DNA from: Heliocidaris erythrogramma
Taxonomy: Eukaryota; Echinodermata; Echinoidea; Camarodonta; Echinometridae
Assembly: GCA_025617745.1 (NCBI GenBank)
Contig: CM046855.1
Coordinates: 17,205,880 to 17,269,879, forward strand
Direction: 5' to 3'
DNA length: 64,000 nucleotides
The notes beneath the pieces are model-generated. The model was not told where the DNA came from. It made no database searches and saw only the letters and a program-made list of their open reading frames with translations. Position 1 is the first letter of the stretch. Each line of letters opens with the position of its first letter. Of this stretch, positions 11,539 to 22,023 are shown piece after piece. Position numbers and translations under genes: made by a program.

Positions 11539-11878
11539 TTTTAGTGATAGGAAGTATTCCCGTACATTTAGAAAATCTTGTGTATGATAGGTCGGGAATG
11601 GGTGACGTCATAGGCGAGATGTTTTGGGGGATTGGCACATAATTGACCATTGAGGGCGTATATCGGCATGCTACTGATTTTCCATGATATGGAACGGTCG
11701 GACGACCGTGAGGTTGTGATGTTAAATTAACTCTTTTTGATGAGCCCAACGTTATTGAACCGTGCTGATATGTGCTGGATGTATCTTGTCAGCGTGGTCT
11801 CATAACATGGGCACTCTATTACATCTTGTGAAGCCTGTTTATTTATTGTCACATGGCTCCTGCGGTCTGTCCCCCACA
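11539..11878 (+). repeat. left (5') LTR, 340 bp
   Basis: It matches the right LTR base for base except at two positions. Position 2 is T here and G there, so this copy begins TT rather than canonical TG. Position 11695 is C here and T in the right copy. It ends CCCCCACA. It carries a perfect CRE palindrome TGACGTCA at 11603-11610 and a small hairpin ACGGTCG/CGACCGT at 11694-11709. The LTR should supply the promoter and polyadenylation functions. Confidence 0.97.
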
Positions 11879-11903
11879 TCAAGTTCAATAACGAGTCATC
11901 AGG

Positions 11904-14900
11904 ATGAGTGACACAGGTCGACCTCGAGATGCTGGTAAGCTAGCTGGGGCGAATGGAGGGGAGCTGGGAGATGTGCCGGAGGTGAAACCTAATGACTCGG
12001 CGAGTCAGTGCGGCAGCCAGAGTAGCTCAACTTCCTCCGCCAGGCTAAGAGTGATGGCCCGGAAGGCAGCTTTAGCAGCTGAAGCTGCTACTTTGGAAGA
12101 GCATCAAGAACTTGAGTTAGAGGAGTTCCGCCTTACGCAGCGTAAGTTACGGCTTGCACTTAAGACCAAGCTACGGGTAGCGGAAGCGGAAGAACAAGTC
12201 TACCTAGCAGAAGGGAACAGGACGCTGGGAATCAGCTTTCCTTCTCGAATGAAGCTAGGTGATCAGAAAGCAGCGGAGGATGAAACAATACCATATCCTG
12301 TCAATGAGGCGCTGCAGACAAGTTCTCCAAAGACAGTTGTTCCTGAAGGAAAATCTGGGAAAGCGGGAGCTGACTGTAAAGTGCAAGTACCCAGTTCTCA
12401 AAGTGCAGAGGTTAGGTTGCCTAACCAAGATAAAGAGGTGAGGATGTCACCGAATCATGAGACTGATGTTGAAAATCCTGACAAATCAGGAAGGTTATTG
12501 ACCAGAAGTAGTGAAGCAGAACTGGTCGAGTTGATGAGGCAAGGACAGCTGCAGCAGCAATGCCTCTTAGAAACAATGCAGCTTCCAAAAGCTGAGCTTA
12601 CGCCTTATGATGGAAATCCCCTTGGGTTTTGGGAGTTTTTGCGAAGCTTTGAAGACAGTGTTGACTTTGCTCCAGTTGAGGACAAGACCAAGCTTACTCG
12701 TCTGCTACACTATTGCAGTGGTGAACCTAAGAAGCTGCTTAGTCCTTGTCTTTTGATGCCATCATCACAAGGGTATGCAATGGCGAAGCGCCTATTGATG
12801 GAGAGATTTGGGGATCCAGTTATGATTACTGAGGCCTGGATGAAGAAAATCACTCAGGGGAAGAACATAGGCCCTCGAGATAAGAAGGCTATGAGAGAGT
12901 TAGCAGATGATATGAGTACATGTTTGATGTCCTTTCAAGCCATGGGGTTTGAACATGAACTTTCTCCCCAGAAGATCCTTCTCACACTTGTTGAACGTCT
13001 GCCTTTCTATATGAGAGGGAAGTGGCTGTCTAGAGTTGGAGCTATTCGGCGTCAGCAGAGAATCCCCAGGTTCGAAGATGTGTTGTGTTTTGTGCAGGAG
13101 GCTGCACAAGAAGTCAACGATTCTGTTTTTGGAGGACTGATGACTGGTCAGAGTGATCAACGAAGAACTTCAGGTAGTGGGAAATCTAAGAGCTCCTTCT
13201 CTACATCCTGCAGTGAAAGACTTGCCAAACCAGAGATGTGTTTCCAGTGCAAGGAAAATCACAAGCTCTGGGACTGTAAGCAATTTAAGGACTTGTCTCC
13301 TAAAGATAGACTGCGGCTTGCCAGGAGGAAAGGCTTGTGTTTCAACTGCTTAAGACTAGGTCACATGACAGCAGGATGTAAAAGCAAGATGACCTGCTCA
13401 GTAGATGGTTGCACTAGGAAACACAACAAACTTCTGCATATCGCAGAACCAGTTGGTAACCAGAAGATTGACAGTGGTAATAACTTTGTGGAGTCAGAAG
13501 CCTCTTGTAGTTCCACAGGGGCCGGCAGGAAAAGTGTGCTCCCTATAGTGCCTGTGAGGGTGAAGGCAGAAGGCAATCAGGTGATGCTGTGGACTTATGC
13601 TTTGTTGGACACAGGATCCACAAATACATTCTGCACGTCCAACTTAGCAAGGAGACTTGGCTCTAAGGGAGTCAAGAAGAAGCTGTTGCTGACGACCCTT
13701 GACCGTAAGGAAAGTGCTGTGTATACAGAAGCTGTCAGTCTGATTGTGGACTCTGGAGTGAACAGCGAGAAGGTTAAGATGTCATGTGTGTACACAAGGG
13801 ACAATATCAACGTCAAAGGTGTACACATGGCCACAGTTGATGACATCAAGGGACTCACCCACCTGAAAGGGATTGACATTCCTGTTGCCACTAAAGAGGA
13901 GGTAGGCTTGATCATTGGTCAAGACATCCCAGAAGCTTTGCTGCCTCTGGAAGTTAGGCGTGGGAAGAAAGGGCCGTATGCTGTTAAGACGTGCCTTGGA
14001 TGGTCACTCCATGGTCCACTGAGCCGAGCAAATGGAGAGAATACAACAGTATATGCCACAAATACTTTCATTGAAGGAGATCTGTGCCTTGAGAGACAGT
14101 TAGAAATGTTCTGGAAGATCGAGACCCCTGACGCTCTCAAGGCAGAAAGAGGTATGTCAAGGAATGACATCAAGGCCTTGGCAGAATGGGAGCATGGTAT
14201 CTGTGTTAAGGAAGGACATTATCAGCTTCCTATACCTTTCAAGAAGAGACCTCCAGATCTTCAGAACAACCGATGGATGGCTGAGAAGAGGCTCCAAGGT
14301 CTTGGAAGGAAACTCCAACAAAGTGAAGGCCTCCTTCAGAAGTATTCAGATGGCATGGCAGATCTTTTGCAGAAAGGCTATGCAGAGGAGGTCATAGAAC
14401 AAAACCGTGACACGGAGAATGGATGTGAGTGGTATTTACCACATCACCCGGTAATACATCCCATGAAACCCGGGAAGGTGAGAATTGTTTTTGACTGTGC
14501 TTCACAATGGAAAGGTCTCTCACTGAATGATGTGGTTTACCAAGGACCAGATTTGACAAATAAGCTGATTGGGGTGCTGTTGAGGTTTCGATGTGCACCC
14601 GTGGCCCTCATGGCGGACATCGAAGCTATGTTTCATCAGGTTCGTGTGCCGACAGCAGACCGAGATGTTCTGAGGTTCTTGTGGTGGCCAACAGGTGACA
14701 TGAAGGAAGATCCCCATGTCTACAGAATGTGTGTACACCTGTTTGGTGGGACATGGAGTCCAAGTGTATGCAGTTATGCACTCCGCCGGACAGCCGAGGA
14801 CAATGAATCTCAATACAGCCCTGATGTCACCAGGATTGTGAAAGACAATTTCTATGTGGATGATTGCCTGGTTGCTGTTGCTGATGAAGAAGCTGCAATC

Positions 14901-17474
14901 AGAATAGCAGATGCGTTGATGAGGCTACTGAAGAGAGGAGGCTTCAGACTAACAAAGTGGGTCAGTAACAGATCCAAGGTGATCCAATCCATCCCAGTAG
15001 AAGAGAGGGCTAAGCAAGTAAAAGGCTTAGACTTGAACAAAGAGGCATTACCAGTTGAGAGAGCATTGGGGATTAACTGGGATGTCCAAGAGGACCGTCT
15101 GGGGTACAAGACAGTCATAAAGGAGAAACCACTGACGAGAAGGGGTTTGCTTAGCATCGTGTCAAGCATCTATGATCCGCTTGGCTACCTGAGTCCCTTC
15201 ATCGTGAGAGCTAAGCTGCTGATGCAGAGGTTGGCGACAAGGAAGTTGGGGTGGGATGACCCAATCCCAGAAGTTGAACTGCAACTGTGGCAGCAGTGGG
15301 TAAAGCAACTTCCAGAGGTAGAGGACTTCAAGGTGCAAAGATGTGTGGTCCCTCAAGACTATGGTGCCATGACGGAGTATCAGTTACATCATTTTGCTGA
15401 TGCATCCGAGGATGCTTATGGAGCAGCTACATACCTAGTAGCCAGAAATGCTGAAGGGAAAGATTGCAGCAGTCTTGTCTTTGCCAAGTCACACCTCGCT
15501 CCTATGAAGAAGACTACGATCCCTCGTCTTGAGCTGATGGCTGCAACTGTAGCTGTGAAGTCTGATGTCTTAGTGAGGAGAGAGATGGGTCTACCACTAA
15601 AGGACTCTGTGTTCTGGACTGACAGCATGATTGTATTGGCATACATCAAGAATGAGGACAGACGATTTCACACCTTTGTTGCCAATAGACTCTCTATGAT
15701 TCACTCTGCCAGTGAGGTGAAACAGTGGCACCATGTTGGCACGAAAGAGAATCCAGCCGACGACGTCAGTAGAGGTATGACTGCCAGAGATCTCATAGCT
15801 AGCAGAAGATGGCTTCATGGGCCAGAATTTATCCTACTGACTGAAGAGCAGAGGGGTCAAGATCCAGAGTCTGATGATAATTTACTAGACGATGATCCAG
15901 AAGTAAAGACTGTAAAGGCTTATGCTACCGAAGCTAATGATGATGTACCAAGTACAGCTACAGATCAACTGATGAGCTACTTCTCAGAATGGTACAAGCT
16001 GAAGAGGGCAGTAGCTAGAGTCCTGCAGTTTAGAAAGTATCTGCTATGCAAAGTGCAGAAGAAGACAGTTGACTGTGAAGTACATCTTACAGTGGGAGAT
16101 TTGAGAGAGGCTGAGCAAGCAATCCTGAGATATGTTCAGCGTCAGGTATACCTAGCTGAATACCAGGCAGTTGAGGAGAAGACAACATTGAATGGAAAGC
16201 AGAGATCGATTAAGTTGAAGAAATCCAGCCCTCTCTATAAGTTAGACCCAAGTATGACTAGAACTGGGTTGCTGTGTGTTGGAGGCCGGCTTAAGAATGC
16301 AGAGCTGAGTGATGAGATTAAGCATCCAGTCATCTTGCCACCCAAACATCATGTGGTAACACTGCTAGTGAGATATGTTCATGACATGGTGGGGCATTCA
16401 GGCAGAGAACATGTTCTATCAGTGCTAAGGCAAAGGTACTGGTTGATCAAAGGGAGATCTACCGTACGACAGGTGCAACGTGACTGTTCAGAATGTAAAC
16501 GCCTGACGTCTCCATCATTCAGACAGAAGATGGCAGATCTACCTGGTGATCGTGTAGCGTTCGACAAACCTCCTTTTACAAATGTTGGAGTGGACTGTTT
16601 TGGCCCTTATCTAGTCAAACAGGGCAGAAACCAAGTTAAGAGATATGGCTGTATCTTCACGTGCCTTTGTGTGAGAGCCGTCCATATAGAGATCTTGCAT
16701 TCCTTGGACACTGATTCATTTCTGAATGCTCTACATCGGTTCATGGCTCGCCGTGGAAGACCAGAGCTGATCAGATCTGACAACGGCACGAATTTCGTCG
16801 GAGCTGAGCGTGAGCTGCGAGAAGGGATAAGTAGGTGGAACCAACAGAGAATCCACACCCAGCTCCTCCAGAAAGGCATTGCATGGAGGTTTAACCCACC
16901 AGCTGCGTCACATATGGGAGGCTCCTGGGAACGTCAGATAAGAACCACCAGAAAGGTGCTAGGTGCCTTGATGAAGCAGCAGGTGCTGACTGATGAGAAC
17001 ATATCAACGCTGATGTGTATGGTGGAGTCCATCATCAATGGGCGCCCCCTGACTGTTGTATCGGACGATGCGGAGGATCCAGAGCCCCTCACTCCGAATC
17101 ATTTGCTTCTGCTCCGGGGTACTGGTACTGGGCCACCTGACATCTTCCAGGCACGAGATGTGTATAGCAGGCGACGTTGGAGGCAGGTTCAGTATCTTAG
17201 CGACATCTTTTGGCAAAGGTGGAGGAAGGAGTATCTTCCCACACTCCAAGCGCGACAGAAGTGGAATGAGCGTGAGCAGAACGTCAGTGTAGGTGACATC
17301 GTTCACATTATGGAATACGCGCCACGAAATAGATGGACTATCGGTCGCGTAGTAGAGTCTTTCCCAGGTGAAGATGGGTTAGTTAGGTCAGTTAAGGTGC
17401 AAACAAAATCATCAACCCTTGTTAGGCCAATTCACAAGCTGTGTCTATTAGAATCAGTGAACTATGCAAAGTAA
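11904..17474 (+). CDS. Gag-Pol polyprotein of BEL/Pao retrotransposon, 1,856 aa
   Basis: A single uninterrupted frame should encode all proteins for the element's life cycle. An Ala/Glu/Arg-rich coiled-coil-like segment occupies residues 50-100. The DUF1759 Gag-type domain spans about 226-400. Cys/His zinc knuckles lie at about 445-510 (CFQC, CFNC...H...C). The aspartic protease DTGS motif has its Asp at 569. The A17 linker is followed by reverse transcriptase, with RIVFDCAS near 860 and the catalytic YVDD at 984-987. RNase H has FADAS (D1166), PRLEL, WTDS and NPADDVSRG near 1283. The integrase has an H2C2 finger (H1493, H1498, C1528, C1531) and a D,D,E triad at D1564, D1626 and E1676. A C-terminal DUF5641-like domain starts about 1767. 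The ATG lies 25 bases after the LTR and is the first in frame. With no frameshift or stop, a single translation product is implied. I see no missing catalytic residue. Confidence 0.97.
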   Translation: MSDTGRPRDAGKLAGANGGELGDVPEVKPNDSASQCGSQSSSTSSARLRVMARKAALAAEAATLEEHQELELEEFRLTQRKLRLALKTKLRVAEAEEQVYLAEGNRTLGISFPSRMKLGDQKAAEDETIPYPVNEALQTSSPKTVVPEGKSGKAGADCKVQVPSSQSAEVRLPNQDKEVRMSPNHETDVENPDKSGRLLTRSSEAELVELMRQGQLQQQCLLETMQLPKAELTPYDGNPLGFWEFLRSFEDSVDFAPVEDKTKLTRLLHYCSGEPKKLLSPCLLMPSSQGYAMAKRLLMERFGDPVMITEAWMKKITQGKNIGPRDKKAMRELADDMSTCLMSFQAMGFEHELSPQKILLTLVERLPFYMRGKWLSRVGAIRRQQRIPRFEDVLCFVQEAAQEVNDSVFGGLMTGQSDQRRTSGSGKSKSSFSTSCSERLAKPEMCFQCKENHKLWDCKQFKDLSPKDRLRLARRKGLCFNCLRLGHMTAGCKSKMTCSVDGCTRKHNKLLHIAEPVGNQKIDSGNNFVESEASCSSTGAGRKSVLPIVPVRVKAEGNQVMLWTYALLDTGSTNTFCTSNLARRLGSKGVKKKLLLTTLDRKESAVYTEAVSLIVDSGVNSEKVKMSCVYTRDNINVKGVHMATVDDIKGLTHLKGIDIPVATKEEVGLIIGQDIPEALLPLEVRRGKKGPYAVKTCLGWSLHGPLSRANGENTTVYATNTFIEGDLCLERQLEMFWKIETPDALKAERGMSRNDIKALAEWEHGICVKEGHYQLPIPFKKRPPDLQNNRWMAEKRLQGLGRKLQQSEGLLQKYSDGMADLLQKGYAEEVIEQNRDTENGCEWYLPHHPVIHPMKPGKVRIVFDCASQWKGLSLNDVVYQGPDLTNKLIGVLLRFRCAPVALMADIEAMFHQVRVPTADRDVLRFLWWPTGDMKEDPHVYRMCVHLFGGTWSPSVCSYALRRTAEDNESQYSPDVTRIVKDNFYVDDCLVAVADEEAAIRIADALMRLLKRGGFRLTKWVSNRSKVIQSIPVEERAKQVKGLDLNKEALPVERALGINWDVQEDRLGYKTVIKEKPLTRRGLLSIVSSIYDPLGYLSPFIVRAKLLMQRLATRKLGWDDPIPEVELQLWQQWVKQLPEVEDFKVQRCVVPQDYGAMTEYQLHHFADASEDAYGAATYLVARNAEGKDCSSLVFAKSHLAPMKKTTIPRLELMAATVAVKSDVLVRREMGLPLKDSVFWTDSMIVLAYIKNEDRRFHTFVANRLSMIHSASEVKQWHHVGTKENPADDVSRGMTARDLIASRRWLHGPEFILLTEEQRGQDPESDDNLLDDDPEVKTVKAYATEANDDVPSTATDQLMSYFSEWYKLKRAVARVLQFRKYLLCKVQKKTVDCEVHLTVGDLREAEQAILRYVQRQVYLAEYQAVEEKTTLNGKQRSIKLKKSSPLYKLDPSMTRTGLLCVGGRLKNAELSDEIKHPVILPPKHHVVTLLVRYVHDMVGHSGREHVLSVLRQRYWLIKGRSTVRQVQRDCSECKRLTSPSFRQKMADLPGDRVAFDKPPFTNVGVDCFGPYLVKQGRNQVKRYGCIFTCLCVRAVHIEILHSLDTDSFLNALHRFMARRGRPELIRSDNGTNFVGAERELREGISRWNQQRIHTQLLQKGIAWRFNPPAASHMGGSWERQIRTTRKVLGALMKQQVLTDENISTLMCMVESIINGRPLTVVSDDAEDPEPLTPNHLLLLRGTGTGPPDIFQARDVYSRRRWRQVQYLSDIFWQRWRKEYLPTLQARQKWNEREQNVSVGDIVHIMEYAPRNRWTIGRVVESFPGEDGLVRSVKVQTKSSTLVRPIHKLCLLESVNYAK

Positions 17475-18910
17475 TAGATAAGTGCTTTAGCATACTGAAA
17501 GCCAAGTGTAGGTTTAACACCCCTGAGTTTGTTAGAGAGCTGAATTTAATAGACAATACAAGAAGGATAACTCACAAAGAGTTAAGCATGTTTATTTAGT
17601 TTAATTTTTAAATGAGCATTTTAATTTGGCAGAGAAGATAAGTTCGCGATTCAACAGATGAACAGGAAAGAACGAGGTGTAGCTTACTCACTGGACTGTT
17701 ATTTGAAGGGACTGATATATTCTGCCTGCAATGGACTCTGTTATTACAGTGAGAGTGGATTTTTCAAGCATTCACCTTTTAAAACGGACTATTAGAATGG
17801 TTGCTTAGCAACTGAAGCCATCTTGGACTCATTTCATCAGTTAATACAAAATGTCAAATTTATGTATTGCATGGACATTATTGATGTGATATTGATTCTA
17901 TACAGTACAAGGTCAAAATTTAACTTGCATTTTATATACAGTTAGCTTTGCATAAGTCTTATCTTTTAGGACCACAAAAGGTAGTTCGATTTGGTGGGAT
18001 GTGTATTGCACATGATTTTTGCCATAGTTTGGTTAGAAGGACTGGTTAAGTTCGACTTTTGCGATTTTGAGTTATGCAAGGTTAACTGTATTTGAATTGT
18101 GGTCGATTCGATTTGTTTGGGCAGGTATTAAACAAAATAGGAGAATCAATTTATTGAACTTTTGGAAGTTCTTTCTCCATATTTGCTGAAATTAATTTAC
18201 ATGTAAAATTTGATGGAGATTGAGTTTATATTGAGATGTACATGTACAGTATTCACAATTTACATGTATGTATATTTCTACAAGTTGTTTTCAGGACAGA
18301 AATTGGCTAATTTAGTGTAACTACTGTCTGTAGACTGACATTTCACGTTACTGGAAGAGGAAAGAAATATGTTATTTACGTGTAATAAGAAATGAAAAAT
18401 ACCAAATGTATGTATTTATGTTTTGGCAGCTAACAATTTACTGAAACAAAGGATATTTGGAATATAAAATTTAAGAACATGCATTTTTCTAGAGATTCAT
18501 GTGTATTTCTATTTTACAGTGCATACTGCATTCAGGATGAACAAATGAGAAAATATGTGTTCAGATGTACAGCTAAAGGTAGTCGAGTGTACATACTCTA
18601 AATGATTTACACAGTCATTGTCTCTTTTCTTAGCAAGATGAGATTGTTTTGGTATGTAATTATATCTTCACTTTTCCTAGAAAGAAGTGTTGGTAAGAAT
18701 TCTAATACATATGTACATGAATTTGTGTAGGATCAAGAGTATGGTTATTGATGGGCCAAGTGGTTGTTATAGATCATGATATCATATGCATTCTGTGTTC
18801 ATACCTTTAAAATGCTTAAAGGATAGGTGTAATCATATGTGAGAGATTTAAAGTTTCTTTATAATATGTTTATAAATGTTAGCTGTTAGCTCACATTTAA
18901 GGGGCCGGTA
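17475..18910 (+). other. long 3' non-coding segment of the retrotransposon
   Basis: 1,436 bases separate the Gag-Pol stop from the right LTR. The segment is AT-rich and has no envelope-like or other long frame. A short purine run AAGGGG at 18899-18904 is the nearest polypurine-tract candidate, six bases from the LTR start. Known BEL/Pao elements usually have a shorter tail, so this may be captured or decayed sequence. Confidence 0.8.
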
Positions 18911-19250
18911 TGTTAGTGATAGGAAGTATTCCCGTACATTTAGAAAATCTTGTGTATGATAGGTCGGGAATGGGTGACGTCATAGGCGAGATGTTTTGGG
19001 GGATTGGCACATAATTGACCATTGAGGGCGTATATCGGCATGCTACTGATTTTCCATGATATGGAATGGTCGGACGACCGTGAGGTTGTGATGTTAAATT
19101 AACTCTTTTTGATGAGCCCAACGTTATTGAACCGTGCTGATATGTGCTGGATGTATCTTGTCAGCGTGGTCTCATAACATGGGCACTCTATTACATCTTG
19201 TGAAGCCTGTTTATTTATTGTCACATGGCTCCTGCGGTCTGTCCCCCACA
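18911..19250 (+). repeat. right (3') LTR, 340 bp
   Basis: It begins TGTTAGTG and ends CCCCCACA, giving the canonical TG...CA boundaries. It has the same CRE palindrome TGACGTCA at 18975-18982. It differs from the left LTR at two positions. Confidence 0.97.
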
Positions 19251-19255
19251 TTCAT
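19251..19255. repeat. target-site duplication TTCAT, right copy
   Basis: It is identical to 11534-11538 and fixes the right boundary of the element. Confidence 0.95.
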
Positions 19256-19264
19256 GACTACTTT

Positions 19265-19307
19265 CAATAAAATGTTAATTAACGTTAATAAAATGTTAAT
19301 TAACGTT
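19265..19307. repeat. ~21-bp tandem duplication beside the insertion
   Basis: AATAAAATGTTAATTAACGTT occurs twice in tandem, just outside the right target duplication. It belongs to the host target rather than the element. Confidence 0.85.
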
Positions 19308-19384
19308 GTATCCAGGCGCAGATCGGGGTAATTGTGGCCCTTATTGGTCATGATTACGGGGAAATCTAATGGCAAGTTGTTCTC

Positions 19385-19475
19385 AAAGAAAGAGGAAAAA
19401 TCAGAGAAGCAAATTGGTGGAAGTTTGAATGAAATCAGACAAGAAATAAGAAAACAATAATTATGACTAACATTT
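19385..19475. mobile_element. fragment of the long-TIR MITE family seen at 26.1 kb
   Basis: GAGGAAAAATCAGAGAAGCA, GAAAGTTTGA-like and ACAAGAAATAAGAAA strings occur in the same order as in the arms of the 26,132-26,673 element. Only one arm portion is visible. Confidence 0.5.
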
Positions 19476-19479
19476 CATC

Positions 19480-20490
19480 TTTTCAAAATGTATTACTCAG
19501 TAGGATCTTTTTCTTTATGAGGACCTATAACAATATACTATCTACAATACAATATCTATAGGTAAAAAAAGGAGCTTACTAGGAGAAAACCGCAAATTAA
19601 AGATATTTCAGGGTACGAAAAACCGGAGAGTTCATCAGATTCAGATTGAGATATAGACTTTATTTCATTTCATTTTCATTGTTAAAGTATAGAACAATAA
19701 CTATTGTGTAATTGTGCAATATACAAAATAATTGAACACAAACATAAGAGTAAAAACATTTTCGAATATTACAAGCAAAATAAAGAGCATTAACGTTTGA
19801 GTTGTAAGAAGAAAAAAAACAGTAAAGACTACATTAGATTAATTATATGAAAATGAGAATGAAATCAGAGACCATCAAAGAAGTAAAGCAAATGTCAACA
19901 TAACCACAAATGTCATAACATGTCAAAGACAAGTGCAAAAATAACCACATATGTAAAAAAAAAAATCCCCCAACAAATGCAAAAACATTTCGCCTATAAA
20001 TTTCCATTTTTACCACAAAATTTAATCTCGTGACACGTCAACCGCAGATGTAAAAACTAATTACTTTTATAATGCATCTACTGTATGTATTAAATTTTAC
20101 CTCGCTGAAAATGAGCTTTGCCTAATTAATGAAAATTACTCAGATATTTGACAGGAAATGATTGATATGTCGTTTATACTTGCCGTTTGGAACAGAAATG
20201 TTTTCATTTATTCATTGGAGCTTATAATTTATCAAACGTTTTTGAGACTAGAAGATTTCTTTTTCCAAATATTAAATATTAAGACATGCCTTGCTACTGC
20301 ACGTGATGTTATTTCCATTGACAATTAGGCATATATCGTTTCGTTTTAAGGAAAAATATTTTTGTTTTAAAAATTATGAATTTTTAGTCTATAGATTATC
20401 GTAATATTACACGAGTAGTCAGTTAATTCTAAAAAAACAATCCTTATTTGATCTAGAGAGCGGTAAGAAACTTCACAGAAATGGATAGCC
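19480..20490. other. AT-rich DNA, no gene seen
   Basis: No domain, RNA gene or repeat structure was recognised. Confidence 0.5.
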
Positions 20491-20497
20491 TTGATCG

Positions 20498-20700
20498 GAA
20501 CAATAATAATAATGGTGGCTTCTTGTAAAGCGCTCATGTCCGACATGCAAAATAGCAATTGGCGGCCAAATATGTATAGCGCTCAGCATATCGGGTCCCA
20601 TTATTAAACACCTGGGTGGAGAGTGGCAAATGTAGATTAATGTCTTGCCAAAGGACGTTAGTGCCGGGCTGGGATTCGAACCCTCAACCTTTTGATTGAG
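20498..20700 (-). mobile_element. tRNA-derived SINE, copy 2
   Basis: Box B GGTTCGAATCC reads on the minus strand (complement of 20672-20682). The body shares GGTGGAGAGTGGCAAATGTA, AGATTAATGTCTTGCCAAAG and GACGTTAGTGCCGGGCTGGG with the family. AATAATAATAAT at the left end corresponds to an ATT-repeat tail on the SINE strand. The segments with AAGCGCTCATG and TAGCGCTCAG correspond to the ATAGCGCATTA region of copies 1 and 3. Confidence 0.8.
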
Positions 20701-21339
20701 AGTTAATCTAAGATTAAGATCTAACTTTTACCGGACCGGACAAAGCTGCCCATAGTACATGGCACACAGCCAAATTTTGGTCGTCGGCTCAGATTAGCCG
20801 TGAAGTTTCATGACTTTTGCATTGCAAATGTTGATGTAGAGCTCATTCTGATTGATCATTGAGGATTTTTTATTCACTCCTTCAGTTCCTCCCGTGTGAT
20901 CTATATGATGTCGATCACTAGACAAAATGTTGGCCTAGATCAATGTGAACATACTTCTCATAATGTCAGTAAAATTACAATAGAATGACTCTTCATGTCT
21001 AATTTCTAAGGAGTCACTGAGAATTGGGGGAGTAGATCTAGACTTAAAATCTTCCTTTTTTTTAGTATAGAGCTAGATCTAGACTAGACCCTTAGATTCT
21101 AGACCTCAGTTGTTGTTGTTGTTGGTTGTATTTCTACTAGTCAAGATTGATTATTTACGCCTAGTCTAGTTAAGCAAAATTTGTCTAGTCGGGTTATTTA
21201 TAATCTAGTCCTAGCTTGGAAACTATGTTCGCCTGTGCTTTCTCGGGTTCACTGCTGGGAGATGTATCGTCCCGGCCAACCCTGCTACGTACGTTGAGCG
21301 GGCTTCTCAGTCACATGGATCTAGGCCACTGAGATACAC

Positions 21340-21535
21340 AGTGCACCGCTATCGCCAGACCTCCAAAATTCGCTCAGGGGGGGGGGGGGGGGGGGGGTAT
21401 GGGGGTCCAGTTTCCCTCCATAATTCTCTGACAAGGGGGAAAAAAGGGTTTTCATTCTAAAAGGGGGGGGGGGGACACTTGTCGGAAGTGCCACCCCCCC
21501 CCTCCTGGATCCGCCACATGCATAAGTGACGGCAA
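21340..21535. mobile_element. fragment of hAT-like repeat with poly-G runs
   Basis: TCGCCAGACCTCCAAAATTCGCTCAG followed by a 21-base G run (21377-21397) recurs inverted at 25,011-25,070. CTGGATCCGCCAC at the right edge is the complement of GTGGCGGATCCAG, a common hAT-type terminus (CAGTGGCGGA). The boundaries are not fixed. Confidence 0.45.
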
Positions 21536-21699
21536 TTTTACAAATTTACAAACATACAATAGTTTTGGGGATGGGCCTCTTGCAGGGAGTTGCTTTTCTT
21601 CAAATGGAAAACTGGATCTCCCAGACTTTCCCACAAAACTAAAAAACTCACTTCCCTCCCTGCAACCTCATACCTCAGTGTAATCAAGGCTATCTAAAT

Positions 21700-21880
21700 T
21701 AACAGATATTAACTGTTCTTTGGACCGCAAGGGAGTTATATTTTCTCTCGTGATTATATTTTTACTTTAGCGCTACGCGCTTCGGGGAAAATATAACCTC
21801 TTGACGAAAATATAACTCCCTTAGGCGGCCCAAGAAACGTCATATTACACACACTACCAGTCAATATCTGTATAATACAT
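21700..21880. mobile_element. foldback element centred on GCGCTACGCGC
   Basis: GGGAGTTATATTTTC occurs facing its complement on either side of the centre near 21,770-21,780. Outer segments ACAGATATTRACTG and GTTYTTTGGRCCGC are also inverted. The arms are roughly 75-85 bp with mismatches and indels. No coding sequence is present. Confidence 0.7.
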
Positions 21881-22023
21881 GCACCCTATGAATATAATCA
21901 CTGTACGGTATGTTTTTACACAACCCGTTTATGAAATAAATTAATTCCTTCATGAAATTTATAAAAAGAAATTCAGTACAAAGCAAATATGAAAGGTGTT
22001 CTAAAGGTTTGCGTTTGATCAAG

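Larger units (their letters stand above)
11539..19250 (+). mobile_element. complete BEL/Pao LTR retrotransposon, 7,712 bp
   Basis: Two 340-bp LTRs, an exact 5-bp target duplication and one long Gag-Pol frame define a full-length element. The LTRs differ at two positions, so the insertion is recent. The leader between LTR and start codon is only 25 bases, and about 1.4 kb of non-coding sequence follows the stop. There is no envelope frame. Domain order (DUF1759 Gag, zinc knuckles, aspartic protease, A17/RT, RNase H, integrase, DUF5641) is that of BEL/Pao. All parts needed for autonomous movement appear present, except that no standard primer-binding site is evident. Confidence 0.98.

Noticed and set aside
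12259-17306. Numerous minus-strand and alternate-frame open frames inside the retrotransposon
   Set aside because: Shadows of the single Gag-Pol frame, with no independent domain content.
20672-20682. Box B match as a functional tRNA gene
   Set aside because: The surrounding sequence is SINE body with no cloverleaf or matching acceptor stem.
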